DNA from: an uncultured Clostridia bacterium
Lineage (GTDB): Bacteria; Bacillota; Clostridia; Lachnospirales; CAG-274
Assembly (NCBI GenBank): GCA_910579745.1
Contig: CAJTVH010000003.1
Span: 45,694 to 109,693 of the forward strand
Length of the DNA stretch: 64,000 nt
Reading direction: 5' to 3'
The position numbers and the translations under genes were made by a program. Of this stretch, positions 42,249-52,139 are shown piece after piece (position 1 is the first letter of the stretch; each line of letters begins with the position of its first letter). The notes below the pieces were generated by a model. It did not search any database. It was not told the DNA's origin and worked only from the letters and a program-made list of their open reading frames with translations.

Positions 42249-43238
42249 TCAGACGCCATATTTCATAATTATCATCTCAACGCCAAGCTTGTCTTGAATT
42301 TTTCCCGTTTTTATATTAGCGTCGCATTTAAGACAATCATCGAGAGCTTTTAAAAGATCTTTTTTTCTAAAATTTTTAGCTTGTGAGAGACATTGAGAAA
42401 CAACAAATTCCCTCTGATTGATTTTTTTAGCTATATCAGCGTTATAAAAACCTTTTTCAGCGAGATATTTACTTTGTAAAATAATCCTGAATTGCCTTGC
42501 TATCATCGCCAAAATCATAATAGGTGATTCTTTCATTAAAATCATATTATTATAAATATCAAGCGCGTCCTTTAATTTTTTATTGCCTATAGCCGCGACC
42601 ATATTAAATATTTTAACCTCAAGAGATTTGGCGCATACCTCATCAACATCTCTTTTTAAAATCTCTCCCTCCCCAACATAATCTGATAACTTTTCCAATT
42701 CCGCCAAAGCGGATTCCATACCAATATTTACACTCCTCAAAAAGTATAAGACAACGTCTTTTTTCATAACGAGACCTTTTTCTTTAGCTTTCTTCTCAAC
42801 CCATACGCACATTTCTTTTTCGGACGGAATTTTACACTCCACACAATAACCGTTTTGTGAGACTGTTTTATATAATTTCCCTCTCTTATCAACTTTATCC
42901 TCTATAAACATCAGTATAGATGATTTTGGAATACTTTTCACATATCCCGCTATTTTCTCGCTCTCTTCCTTACTTCCTTGTATAAAAAGCTCACTGTCCT
43001 TTACAATGACAAGCCTAAAATCATTCATAAAAGGAAACGTCTCGCAGGAATCTAAAATTTTTTTACTCTCCGGTTTTTTCCCCTGAAAAATGTCAAGATT
43101 CATCATTTCCGCTCCATCAGAGACAAGTGCTTTTCTTAATTTATCTGTATAGGTTTTCTTTAAATAGTTTTCATCGCCAAAAAATAAATAAACCCTCTCA
43201 AATTTTCTGTTTTTAATGTCATCTTCTAACTTTTTCAA
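42249..43238 (-). CDS. holA: DNA polymerase III subunit delta
   Basis: A 329-residue clamp-loader subunit that opens the beta clamp. Start FERVYLFFGDENYLKKTYTDKL is characteristic; the central region and the C-terminal ARQFRIILQSKYLAEKGF and LLKALDDCLKCDANIKTG complete the fold. It starts with TTG at 43238 after GAGGATG and lies 10 bp after comEC, the usual pair in Firmicutes. The rpsT gene that often follows is not present in the next kilobase. Confidence 0.92.
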   Translation of the reverse strand: MKKLEDDIKNRKFERVYLFFGDENYLKKTYTDKLRKALVSDGAEMMNLDIFQGKKPESKKILDSCETFPFMNDFRLVIVKDSELFIQGSKEESEKIAGYVKSIPKSSILMFIEDKVDKRGKLYKTVSQNGYCVECKIPSEKEMCVWVEKKAKEKGLVMKKDVVLYFLRSVNIGMESALAELEKLSDYVGEGEILKRDVDEVCAKSLEVKIFNMVAAIGNKKLKDALDIYNNMILMKESPIMILAMIARQFRIILQSKYLAEKGFYNADIAKKINQREFVVSQCLSQAKNFRKKDLLKALDDCLKCDANIKTGKIQDKLGVEMIIMKYGV

Positions 43239-43248
43239 AATAACATCC

Positions 43249-45552
43249 TCATTTCATTGTTTTATAATAAATACCTTTTCCGTCGGAATAAATTTCAACC
43301 GCACCTTTTTCTCTTGTATTCAATACAGTAACGTTTTCATTCTCAAGCTTGTTTACTATTTCTTTTGCGGGCTGTCCATACATAGCGAAACTTCCCGCTG
43401 AGACTATGGCAAGCTTTGGGTTCACCTTTTCTATAAACTCTCCGCTGTTTGAGTATTTAGACCCATGGTGGGAAAGTTTTAAAACATCTGCCTTAATATT
43501 TTCTCCCGAATCTATAATTTCTTTTTCACACTCCGCGCTTATATCGCCCGTAAATAAAAAAGACGTATTATCAAAAACAACTTTTAAAACAAGAGAGGCG
43601 TCGTTTCCTGTCATATCGGAACTATAAGGATAAATACAATCAATAATAATATCATCTCTAAACTTTATTCTCGCCCCCGAACATATCTCAACAATTTCCG
43701 TATTCGTCATTCTCGCTTTTTCACACAATATTTTATATAAATCGCTCTCATCGTTTTTATTTGACACATAAATTTTTCCCGTTTTCACATAATCAAGTAT
43801 CTCAATAATTCCTTTAATATGGTCGGCATCGGTATGTGTAATAAAAATAGCGTCTACATAATCCGTTCCCATATATTTTAAATAAGGATATAATACATTT
43901 TTTCCCGTTCCCTCACCAAGTTCTCTTTTATAGTCGCCTCCGCCGTCGATAATAAAACATTTATCGTTATAATCAAAAACAAAGCTATCGCCTTGTCCAA
44001 CGTCAAGCATGGTTATTTTTAACTCACTTTTTTTAAAAGATAACAAATTTATGGAAATAATAATAACAATAAAATAAAGAATACACTTTCCGCTTATCCA
44101 TTTATACAAATATAAGGAAACGGCGAAAATTATCAATAAATATGTGATAATTCCCGATGTGCTCGGTTTTCCAAGTAAAACATATGAAAAAGGTATGTCC
44201 TCAATTATCTCGCATAAAAACTCATAAAATTTTAAAATTACATAAACCATTCCTGATAAAAAACCCGCGGTCTTTACAGAAAACAGTCCTAAAATTCCCG
44301 ATATAAATCCTAAAAACACAACAATCCCGGAAAAAGGAATTATAATTAAATTAGCGAAAATGTCTAAAGTCGCCGTTCCGAAAAAGTTAAACCATACAAC
44401 AGCTTTAGGTATAAAATTCACACTTATGGCCGCCGATAAAACCTCAGATATTCTATAACTAAACTTTTTGCGAAAAATCTCTGTAATAATAGGAGAAAAA
44501 ATAATAAGTGATAAAACAGCGCAAAAAGAATATTGAAATCCAACATCAAATAAATACAGAGGATTAAATAGTAAAATTAAAAATCCTGAAATAAAAAGAG
44601 AAGTCAGTACATCATACTCTCTGTAAAAAAATTTACCGCATATATAAATTAAAAACATACATACAGCTCTTATCGAAGATACACCAGCTCCCGTAAAAAC
44701 ACAATACAAAATCACAAAAAACATAGCGAAAACCTTACCGTATCTTTTATGAAAGCGCTCCGATAAAAATAAAATAATATGAGCCAACATATGTATATGC
44801 AAACCAGAAATAGCGATTATATGATAAATACCGACCCGTGAGAATAAATCTTTAACCGAGTAAGATAAATCAGTTTTATCTCCTGTAATCATCGCTTTAA
44901 TAACAGCCGCCTCTTCTTTTGGTAAAATATCGTTATAAACGTTTGAGACTATAATATTAAGTTTTTTAAGAAGAATTTTAAGGTTTTTTTCCTCCCCTAT
45001 TTTTAAAACGCTGTCAGAATAAACTTTATACTCTATGTTTTTTAACTTATAGTAATCTCTCTCGTTAAACCCACCCGGATTTCTCAATGTATCTGTTTTA
45101 ATAAGTCGCCCCGAAAACTTTACTATATAACCGACATAAAATTTGTCACTCTTGTCAAAAACACATTTAAGCCCAATTGACTCATTAATTATATAATCTC
45201 TATTTGATATACACTCAGATTGAATAAATAATGTATATTGACTGCCGTATTCTTTCCCAATATCATATACTACTCCTCGAATTTCCACCTCTTCCTCATT
45301 TTCAGCGATATACTCAGCCGCCCAATTAGCCGGCTGAAAAGCCGAGACAGTTCTTATAAAGCCAAAAATTATAAAAAGAGGCAGCGTCATAGTATAAATT
45401 TTTTTATATTTTTTGTATAGTAAAAACGAGACTACAGTAATAGCCCCCGCGGAAAATATAAGAACGCTTAATATATTACTATAACTTTCCCAATGTCCAA
45501 TTATAATTCCTATTATAAAAGATACCGTAACAAGACACACCATATTATTCAT
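43249..45552 (-). CDS. comEC: ComEC/Rec2 family DNA uptake channel protein
   Basis: A 767-residue membrane protein for passage of single-stranded DNA during transformation. N-terminal DUF4131/OB region, then the competence core with about eight helices including IAISGLHIHMLAH and GAGVSSIRAVCMFLIYI, and a C-terminal metallo-beta-lactamase-like domain (LDVGQGDSFVF, THTDADHIKG, LSHHGSKYSN). The metal-binding HTDADH motif is complete. Together with comEA nearby it suggests DNA uptake capability, although pilus genes are not in this window. Confidence 0.95.
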   Translation of the reverse strand: MNNMVCLVTVSFIIGIIIGHWESYSNILSVLIFSAGAITVVSFLLYKKYKKIYTMTLPLFIIFGFIRTVSAFQPANWAAEYIAENEEEVEIRGVVYDIGKEYGSQYTLFIQSECISNRDYIINESIGLKCVFDKSDKFYVGYIVKFSGRLIKTDTLRNPGGFNERDYYKLKNIEYKVYSDSVLKIGEEKNLKILLKKLNIIVSNVYNDILPKEEAAVIKAMITGDKTDLSYSVKDLFSRVGIYHIIAISGLHIHMLAHIILFLSERFHKRYGKVFAMFFVILYCVFTGAGVSSIRAVCMFLIYICGKFFYREYDVLTSLFISGFLILLFNPLYLFDVGFQYSFCAVLSLIIFSPIITEIFRKKFSYRISEVLSAAISVNFIPKAVVWFNFFGTATLDIFANLIIIPFSGIVVFLGFISGILGLFSVKTAGFLSGMVYVILKFYEFLCEIIEDIPFSYVLLGKPSTSGIITYLLIIFAVSLYLYKWISGKCILYFIVIIISINLLSFKKSELKITMLDVGQGDSFVFDYNDKCFIIDGGGDYKRELGEGTGKNVLYPYLKYMGTDYVDAIFITHTDADHIKGIIEILDYVKTGKIYVSNKNDESDLYKILCEKARMTNTEIVEICSGARIKFRDDIIIDCIYPYSSDMTGNDASLVLKVVFDNTSFLFTGDISAECEKEIIDSGENIKADVLKLSHHGSKYSNSGEFIEKVNPKLAIVSAGSFAMYGQPAKEIVNKLENENVTVLNTREKGAVEIYSDGKGIYYKTMK

Positions 45553-45924
45553 AAAAAACTTCTCATAAACGCAAGTATAACAAACTCAAGCGAAACAATA
45601 AAAACACCATAGCTTTATTGTTTCGCTGTAAATTGTCCTCTTTGATTTTCCCGCCTATAGGTTTAAACCTCAGCTCTTATTGTTAAAACCTCATAAAATT
45701 TTAACGGTAAAAAGATGTTTTTTATTTTTATAAAATAAAAGCATAAAAAATAAGACAACCACAATTAAAGTTTGTTTTATTTTTTTACAATTTTATAGCA
45801 ATTCGCAAAATTTTTAGCGCGAAACAATAAAATAATTCCTTGATATATCATATTTGTTAAAATTTTTTTGTTAATTCTTTTATTGGTTCCATATAGGTTC
45901 GTATTTTTAAAACAGCCCCTAATA
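45553..45924. other. gap with inverted repeats
   Basis: No gene. A palindrome GCGAAACAATAAA/TTTATTGTTTCGC lies at 45590-45626. About 45815-45840 the sequence TTTAGCGCGAAACAATAAAA matches 34000-34020 and relatives near 168 and 29700. Confidence 0.5.
45590..45626. repeat. 37-bp perfect inverted repeat
   Basis: GCGAAACAATAAA and TTTATTGTTTCGC around an 11-bp loop, 38 bp upstream of comEC. The word GCGAAACAATAAA recurs in several other gaps. Confidence 0.6.
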
Positions 45925-46968
45925 TTAATCCTCTTCATTTATATAACTTTCATTTCTCTCAAAAGTTTTACTGAAGTCCATATGTCCGGCAAGAGAAGTT
46001 TCTTTAACCCCGTCTATAAGAAACTGAACCTGTTTTACATAATCAAGCTCAGTTAAAGAATTTACGATAGAGTATATAGTGAGAGATTCTCCTGAAGACC
46101 CTCCTGTATGCTGAGAAACAAATTCTTTTGATAAGTCAACATAGCATATTCCGTTTTCTGTTTTAATATCGTTTATCTTGGTCGCCTCAGGAATACCGCT
46201 GAAAAGTCTTTCGTTTTGAGGCCCTTTTATAAGTTCCTCGACAATTCTCATCTCAACGCTTTGTTTCTCATTTACCTCAATATACCTTTCCTCCTCGCAA
46301 AGTCCCATAGCGTTTTCATCGGAAAAATAAAGCCTAACTGTAATACTGTCCTTTTTATAAGGCTCTATAGATGGTTCTAACTCAACAACCTCATTTTTTA
46401 TCTCACCAACAGCTTCCCCGTTTCCTTTCTTTATTTCCTTTCCATCAGAAAAAATCTCAACGCTCTCCACAAATTCTAATTCTGTAAATGTCTTGGTAAC
46501 GGCGGCGTTGCATGTAAGCTGCTGGCTGTCTGATAAATCGTCGTATTCCTTTGAGAAATTTATCTCAACTTTTCCCTTATTATCTGTTTCAACATATTTG
46601 CACGAAATTACAGACACGTTTTCAGGAATAGCCGAATATAAATTTGATGTCGTCGAGACATTTAAAAGTTCATCCTTAACAGCGTTGACATACTCGTTTT
46701 TTTTATTTTCCCTTAAAAGCGCGTTCCCGTTTTTAACGGCGCGTTTCTCAGCAACAATGTGCATATCCCTTATTTCATTATTGCTTGAGTTTGAGTCGTA
46801 ATTTGTATTGGCGCCCATATCCATACTTAAAAAATAAACATTTATTTTAGCGTTTTCAGAATTGTCTGATTTAAACAATGTCCCGCACATAAGGGCCGCC
46901 GCGATAACACATAAAAATAAAATAACGCCGAATATTAAAACCTTCTTGCTTTTTAATCTGCCGTTCAT
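45925..46968 (-). CDS. GerMN domain membrane-anchored protein
   Basis: A 347-residue protein with an N-terminal transmembrane anchor (VLIFGVILFLCVIAAALMC) and two GerMN domains (about 40-180 and 200-330), the second with VRLYFSDENAMGLCEEERY and VEELIKGPQNERLFSGIPE. GerMN domains occur in germination and sporulation proteins and in LpqB/WalHI-like companions of two-component systems. Its place right behind a histidine kinase suggests it is a partner or target of that system. Start: ATG 46968, after GGGGGAC; the longer start to 46986 overlaps the kinase stop. Confidence 0.85.
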   Translation of the reverse strand: MNGRLKSKKVLIFGVILFLCVIAAALMCGTLFKSDNSENAKINVYFLSMDMGANTNYDSNSSNNEIRDMHIVAEKRAVKNGNALLRENKKNEYVNAVKDELLNVSTTSNLYSAIPENVSVISCKYVETDNKGKVEINFSKEYDDLSDSQQLTCNAAVTKTFTELEFVESVEIFSDGKEIKKGNGEAVGEIKNEVVELEPSIEPYKKDSITVRLYFSDENAMGLCEEERYIEVNEKQSVEMRIVEELIKGPQNERLFSGIPEATKINDIKTENGICYVDLSKEFVSQHTGGSSGESLTIYSIVNSLTELDYVKQVQFLIDGVKETSLAGHMDFSKTFERNESYINEED

Positions 46969-46979
46969 AAAAGTCCCCC

Positions 46980-48419
46980 TTAACATTCATTGTATTTAAT
47001 AGGTAATCTAACAATAAAAGTAGCTCCCTCATTTTCCTTGCTGTTAATTTTTATACTTCCGTTATGTAGCATAATCGAGGAATGTGTAATAGCTAAACCA
47101 AGACCGGTTCCCCCTGTTTCCCTGTCTCTTGTTTTATCCACTCTGTAAAACCTTTTAAAGACTTTTCCCTGCTCTTCCTCACTTATACCTATCCCTGTAT
47201 CCTGAACGCTTATAAAACAATTTTGATGATCACCGTCAATAACAACTTTAACACTGCCTCCGTCTGGAGTATATTTGATCCCGTTCTCAATAAGATTTGA
47301 CAACGCGAGAGTCAGTTTAACATCGTCGCCCTCGATAATCATGTTCTTATTACTTTCATATAAAAGCTCTATATCTTTTTTTTCAGCGAGAGGATACAGC
47401 CTTTTTAAAATATCCTCAATCATTTTATTAATATCCGTCTCTTTAATATTAAGCCCCGCTTCTTTATGATCAAGCTTAACAAGCTCAAGCAAATCATTTA
47501 TTATATTCGCCATTCGGTCTACCTCTGAATTTATGTCCTGAAGAAATTCCCTATACATCTCTGTAGGCATCTCTTCCTGAAGCAAGATAGATTCGCTTAA
47601 TACCTTAATTGAGCTTAAAGGCGTTTTAAGCTCGTGAGAAACATTTGATACAAATTCCTGCCTTGAAATCTCAATAGACTCCAGCTGTTCCGTCATATTG
47701 TTAAAAGCTTCCCCAAGCTGGGCGTATTCGTCGTGACTTTCAATGGTAATTCTCTGATGCAGCTGTCCGTCGGTAATTTTTTGAATCACCTTTAAAATAT
47801 TTTTAAGAGGTCCTATAAAAACCTGAGTTGTAAAAAACACGATACACGCTACAATAATACAAATTCCTATTGTCACCACAATCCATTTTGAGTTAATGTC
47901 GTTAAGAAGATTATTTACATTTTCAAAAGATGAAATTAATAAAACGACGCCTATTTTATTTGAGTTCTCATCCTCAATATAAGCTGTAGCGTAAATAGCC
48001 TCGTCCTCTTCTTTTAGATTCGCTATGTCAAGACCGTTAAGAGCGGAAATAACCTCCGGCATAGCGTAAATCTTACCTTCCTCCATTTTGCTGGAATCTT
48101 TAACTACAACCCCTTTGTTATCCAAAATAATAATTCTCGCGGAATTCTCAACACTTTTTTCCGCGAGCTCATTGTCAAACATAGCCATTTTTATCTCATC
48201 AGTAAGATAGTTATCCTTTTGTATACTTCCGGCGATTTTATTCGCCCTGTTTAAAAGGTCTTTCTCATTTGTCTCTTTAAAATATTGCTTTAAAGTGTCC
48301 GATGTTGTATATGAGAAAAATAAAAGCGGCACAAGACTGACAAAAAAGTACAAAATAAAAAGTTTCCACCTGATACTTATATATTTTTTCGTATGAACTT
48401 TACTGAAAATAGTAACCAA
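46980..48419 (-). CDS. sensor histidine kinase (WalK/PhoR-like)
   Basis: A 479-residue membrane sensor. A transmembrane helix (17-39), an extracellular domain of about 150 residues, a second helix (about 180-203), HAMP (205-255), HisKA with the phospho-acceptor in FVSNVSHELKTPLSSIK, and HATPase with NLIENGIKYTPDGG, DTGIGISEE and GGTGLGLAIT. The start (TTG 48419) overlaps the response regulator by 20 bp and has only a near GGGGAG, so the exact start is uncertain. The GerMN gene follows. Confidence 0.92.
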   Translation of the reverse strand: MVTIFSKVHTKKYISIRWKLFILYFFVSLVPLLFFSYTTSDTLKQYFKETNEKDLLNRANKIAGSIQKDNYLTDEIKMAMFDNELAEKSVENSARIIILDNKGVVVKDSSKMEEGKIYAMPEVISALNGLDIANLKEEDEAIYATAYIEDENSNKIGVVLLISSFENVNNLLNDINSKWIVVTIGICIIVACIVFFTTQVFIGPLKNILKVIQKITDGQLHQRITIESHDEYAQLGEAFNNMTEQLESIEISRQEFVSNVSHELKTPLSSIKVLSESILLQEEMPTEMYREFLQDINSEVDRMANIINDLLELVKLDHKEAGLNIKETDINKMIEDILKRLYPLAEKKDIELLYESNKNMIIEGDDVKLTLALSNLIENGIKYTPDGGSVKVVIDGDHQNCFISVQDTGIGISEEEQGKVFKRFYRVDKTRDRETGGTGLGLAITHSSIMLHNGSIKINSKENEGATFIVRLPIKYNEC

Positions 48420-49089
48420 CTCCCCACTTAGTATGAATATATTGAGGCTCGCTTGGACGCAGCTCTATTTTTTCCCTAAGCCTTCTGACATGCACGTCCA
48501 CGGCTCTGGCGTCTCCTGGATAAGTTTTCCCCCATATGATATTAAGCAGATTATCCCTGCTGTATACTTTCCCAGGATTTTTCATAAATAAAACAAGCAA
48601 GTCAAATTCCTTCGCGGTAAGATTTGTTTCTTTTCCGTCAACAAAAGCTCTCCTTGACTCAATATCCATTTCAATTCCTCTTATTTTCAATTTATCATTT
48701 CTGACATTCTCAATACTGACTTTTTTAACGCTTCTTCTTAAAATGGCTTTAATTCTCGCTTTTAGCTCAAGTATATTAAAAGGTTTTGTTATATAATCAT
48801 CCGCCCCATACTCAAGCCCCATAATTTTATCCATGTCCTCTCCCTTAGCCGTAACCATAATAATGGGGACGCTCGAAAACTCTCTTATAAGCTGGCAAAC
48901 CTCAAGACCGTCTTTTTTGGGAAGCATAACGTCCAAAAGTATAAGACTGTATTCTTTATTTTTAGCTAGACTTAAAGCCTCGTCGCCGTCAAAAGCTGTA
49001 TCAACCCGCATACCATCTTGCTCAAGGCTGAATTTAATTCCCTTAACAATGAGTTTTTCGTCATCAACAACAAGTATGTCGTACGCCAT
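48400..49089 (-). CDS. OmpR family response regulator (WalR/PhoP-like)
   Basis: A 229-residue regulator: receiver with LVVDDEKLIVKGI, the acceptor in LILLDVMLPKKDGLE, and KPFNILELKARI; winged-helix DNA-binding domain ending AVDVHVRRLREKIE and GVGYYFQ. It is overlapped by its kinase gene. Similar RR-kinase-GerMN strings occur in other Clostridia. The signal is unknown. Confidence 0.93.
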   Translation of the reverse strand: MAYDILVVDDEKLIVKGIKFSLEQDGMRVDTAFDGDEALSLAKNKEYSLILLDVMLPKKDGLEVCQLIREFSSVPIIMVTAKGEDMDKIMGLEYGADDYITKPFNILELKARIKAILRRSVKKVSIENVRNDKLKIRGIEMDIESRRAFVDGKETNLTAKEFDLLVLFMKNPGKVYSRDNLLNIIWGKTYPGDARAVDVHVRRLREKIELRPSEPQYIHTKWGVGYYFQ

Positions 49090-49125
49090 TTTAAATTACC
49101 CCCATTTTATATAAAAAAATAAATT

Positions 49126-49728
49126 TTACGAAACCTTTATGTTATTTTTTATCTTCTCAAATTTGCTTTCCCCGATTCCGGAAACATTTTTAATATCCTC
49201 AATTTTCTTAAATCCGCCGTTCGCGTTTCTGTAATTAATAATATCCTCCGAAAGAGAATCACCGATGCCGTTTAACTTTTCAAGCTCGTCTGCGTCCGCA
49301 GTATTTATATCAATCATAATATTTTCGCCATCGTTTTCCTTGTCGCTCACATTACTGCTACCGTCATTAATATTTTTGATTATAATGTGTTCAGCGTCCT
49401 TAATGTGCCTCGCCATATTAACGCTTTCTTTGTCCGCTTCCTCCGTAAAACCTGACGCCATATTTACAACATCCTCGACACGGTTTCCTATTTTAGCGGA
49501 ATAAACTCCTGGATTTTTTACTTCCCCTGTAATATAAACCTTAATTTCCGTTTCCTCTTCCGAAGTCTCTTCCGTTAAGACCTCCGTAATATTATAGCCC
49601 TTATTGGATTCGGTAATATTAACCGCTCCTTTTTTGTCATTATCTAAAATATAAGAAGCGTACCAAAACCCAACAACAGCGAAAAACACAATGCCCGCCA
49701 CAATAAAAGAAGTTCTGTTCAATCTCAT
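49126..49728 (-). CDS. comEA: ComEA family DNA-binding competence protein
   Basis: A 200-residue protein: N-terminal transmembrane anchor (residues 9-27), a SLBB domain (about 62-110) and two helix-hairpin-helix motifs at the C-terminus (INTADADELEKLNGIG and IKNVSGIGESKFEKI). It binds incoming double-stranded DNA at the cell surface. It is upstream of and co-directional with the response regulator and kinase, 36 bp apart; comEC lies further downstream on the same strand. Confidence 0.93.
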   Translation of the reverse strand: MRLNRTSFIVAGIVFFAVVGFWYASYILDNDKKGAVNITESNKGYNITEVLTEETSEEETEIKVYITGEVKNPGVYSAKIGNRVEDVVNMASGFTEEADKESVNMARHIKDAEHIIIKNINDGSSNVSDKENDGENIMIDINTADADELEKLNGIGDSLSEDIINYRNANGGFKKIEDIKNVSGIGESKFEKIKNNIKVS

Positions 49729-49799
49729 TAAAAAAGTCTCCCTGTCTTATAAATTACAACGATGAAAAAATACATTTGCCGTATATTTATTCCCTGGCG

Positions 49800-49924
49800 C
49801 CTAAAAAGCAAAATATATAAAAAACTATAAAAAATAAAAGAAACTCAAAAACACCGCTTCCTTGAAAAATTATATTTATTTTTTATTACCTTTCGCCCGT
49901 ATTTTAGTTTTAAGACACACTCTA
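49800..49924 (-). repeat. degenerate fold-back repeat
   Basis: AAAAACTATAAAAAATAAAAG on the left and CCGTATTTTAGTTTTAAG then ACACACTCTA on the right resemble the family, but the left terminus is lost and the right is altered. Confidence 0.4.
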
Positions 49925-50155
49925 AAAGTTCACAAACATAAGGTAGGTCATTTTTACGTTTTTACCGCGGTATAAAACAACATATTTTCGCGTCTCTATA
50001 TAAAATGTTTTTTATTTTATTTAGCCCCATCTAAAAATTAGCCTTAAATAAACAAGCTAAAAATCGCCTCATTAAATAATTATATCATAAACTTTAAAAT
50101 TATAAAAACAAATTTTTTATTTATTTTGAGAAAAAATCAAAATGCGATATTGTAC

Positions 50156-50185
50156 TTGATTAATTATATATATAGGTGTTATAAT
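50156..50185 (+). promoter_or_regulatory. promoter of the D-Ala-D-Ala carboxypeptidase gene
   Basis: -35 TTGATT (50156-50161), 18-bp spacer, extended -10 TGT-TATAAT (50177-50185). Confidence 0.75.
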
Positions 50186-50232
50186 ATATTTCGACTTATA
50201 GAACAAAAAAATAACGCTAAGGAGAGAATAAA

Positions 50233-51639
50233 TTGAATTTTAAAAAATCTTTTATTTATTGTACCATACTTTTATCATTTTTGCTAAATAATTTCTCAAT
50301 TTTTTACGCTGAAAATGAAACTCAGGAAAAAAACACGCCGGCCGAAACTCAGTCCGAGAAACAAAACACATCGTCGGAAGTCCCAAAAGATTCCGATCCA
50401 TTAGAAATCGTAGCGGAATCAGCGATATTAATAGACGCTGACACAGGAATAGTTTTATACGAAAAACATCCCGACAAAAAATTATACCCAGCGAGCATAA
50501 CAAAAATACTCACATCTCTTCTTACAATAGAAAATTGCGAACTTAACGAAAAAATTAAACACTCTCACGAGGCCATATTTGGAATAGGTCCCGGAAGCAG
50601 TCATATAGGAATGAGAGAAAACGAGGAAATCACGGTTGAGCAAGCTCTTCACGGCATATTGCTAGCCTCCGCGAACGAGGTTTGTGTCGCTGTCGCTGAG
50701 CGTATAGGCGGAAACGTTGAGAACTTTATGAAAATGGCGAATGAGAGAGCGAAAAAAATAGGTGCCGTAAACACCCATTTCACAAATCCTCACGGATTTC
50801 ACGATGACAATCACTACACAACCGCGAGAGATATGGCGCTTATAATGAGAGAAGCCATAAAAAACAAAACTTTCGTAAAAATAATAAGCACATACACTTA
50901 TACAATTCCTCCCACAAATATCGTAAATGAGGAAAGAATATTACATAACAGTAACAAGCTTATAAATCCCTACAGCGGTTTTTATTATAAAAACTGCGTG
51001 GGTGGGAAAACCGGCTTCACAGACCAAGCAGGCAATACATTAGTTACTTACTGCGAAAAAAACGGAATGAATTTAATATCTGTAGTAATGAAAGACCAAG
51101 GAACAAACACTTACTCCGACTCAAAAAAATTAATGGAATACGGTTTTGGTCTATTTGAGGAAAAAGAGCTTTTCAGTAAAGAAGATTATGTAAATATTAC
51201 ATATGCCGTTCAATTTTTCAAAGATAAAAAAATAGAATTGAAAAAAGTATCCGCCATACCAAAAGAAAGTTTCAGCGCCGTGGTTCCGAAAAACTTAAAT
51301 AAAGCAAATATCCAAACAAAAGCAAATCTTCCTGATGAAATAACCCTTGAGGCTGGTAAAACACTTCAAATAGGCGATAAAATCGGAACCCTTGACATAG
51401 TGTATAAAAATGGTAATTTAGAAGAAACATTGGCGCGAATAGATTTAATATCAAACTCAAAAGTTGATTCTTTTTCCGAGGAAGAGCTTCAGAGAAAAGA
51501 AGATATGCGAATCTTCTGGAATAAAACAATCACAATTTTAATAATAACAGGCATAGCTATAGCTGTTATAGGAATTACGACTGTTTCCGTTATCTTGTTT
51601 AAAAAACATAAAGCAAAAAAAGACTCTCCGCATTTTTAA
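50233..51639 (+). CDS. D-alanyl-D-alanine carboxypeptidase (S11 family)
   Basis: A 468-residue low-molecular-weight penicillin-binding protein that trims the terminal D-Ala from peptidoglycan stem peptides outside the membrane. A signal peptide at the start (residues 1-26); the active site SITK with Ser88, the SAN motif (LLASANEVC), and KTG in GGKTGFTDQAGNTL; then a PBP5-type C-terminal domain and a final transmembrane helix (about 433-456) followed by basic residues. TTG start, 7 nt after AAGGAGAG. The carboxyl-terminal helix is a membrane anchor longer than the amphipathic helix of Bacillus DacA. Confidence 0.94.
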   Translation: MNFKKSFIYCTILLSFLLNNFSIFYAENETQEKNTPAETQSEKQNTSSEVPKDSDPLEIVAESAILIDADTGIVLYEKHPDKKLYPASITKILTSLLTIENCELNEKIKHSHEAIFGIGPGSSHIGMRENEEITVEQALHGILLASANEVCVAVAERIGGNVENFMKMANERAKKIGAVNTHFTNPHGFHDDNHYTTARDMALIMREAIKNKTFVKIISTYTYTIPPTNIVNEERILHNSNKLINPYSGFYYKNCVGGKTGFTDQAGNTLVTYCEKNGMNLISVVMKDQGTNTYSDSKKLMEYGFGLFEEKELFSKEDYVNITYAVQFFKDKKIELKKVSAIPKESFSAVVPKNLNKANIQTKANLPDEITLEAGKTLQIGDKIGTLDIVYKNGNLEETLARIDLISNSKVDSFSEEELQRKEDMRIFWNKTITILIITGIAIAVIGITTVSVILFKKHKAKKDSPHF

Positions 51640-51700
51640 ATTTTGTTTTGTAAAATCCTACGCTTTCCATAATCTATTTCCTCATAAAATTTTTAAAAAA

Positions 51701-51738
51701 AGTAATAATTTTCATATAAAATTATTGCTTTTTTTTTG
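51701..51738 (+). terminator. terminator after the carboxypeptidase gene
   Basis: AGTAATAATTTT pairs with AAAATTATTGCT, followed by a run of T. Confidence 0.8.
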
Positions 51739-51813
51739 GTTTTGTTATATGATGTATACAAGTAATATATTCAAAGATAATATTGCGTAGTTAAAATTAT
51801 AACAACTTGAACG

Positions 51814-51842
51814 CTGAAATAAAAAATTTTAAGTGATATAAT
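51814..51842 (+). promoter_or_regulatory. candidate uxaB promoter
   Basis: Extended -10 TGA-TATAAT (51834-51842) with a weak -35 CTGAAA (51814-51819), spacer 17. The -10 is good, the -35 poor, as for a promoter needing an activator. Confidence 0.5.
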
Positions 51843-51849
51843 ATAAGGA

Positions 51850-52139
51850 CATATCTAATACCGACATTTTCTTAAAATTAAAAATGGTATTATATTTTGA
51901 GAAAATTTTTTATTCACACTATTTTCAGATATGTATTAAATAAAATTTTTTATTCATAACACACAATAGTCAAAAACTATTTTTTAATTTGCCGCGCAAA
52001 TTTATTTACAGCGGATGGTAATATAGCAAACTTTCCCTCCCAAATAAAAATGGGCTGGCTTTCCGTCCGTTAAAAGACACTGCTCTAAATATTAGTGTTT
52101 TTTAATTTTTCAATAAAATTGCAATATTTCTTAAATTCT
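51850..52139 (+). promoter_or_regulatory. structured leader of the uxa operon
   Basis: About 300 nt between the promoter and uxaB. There is a direct repeat AAATTTTTTATTCA (51905 and 51949), an outer ACATATCT/AGATATGT pair, and at 52012-52075 nested stems: CGGATGG with CCGTCCG enclosing CCCA/TGGG. A structure this long suggests post-transcriptional control, but no known riboswitch could be matched. Confidence 0.35.

Larger units (their letters stand above)
49729..50232. other. divergent intergenic region between comEA and the carboxypeptidase
   Basis: Holds a degenerate fold-back copy (about 49800-49924) and the carboxypeptidase promoter. I see nothing else. Confidence 0.5.
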
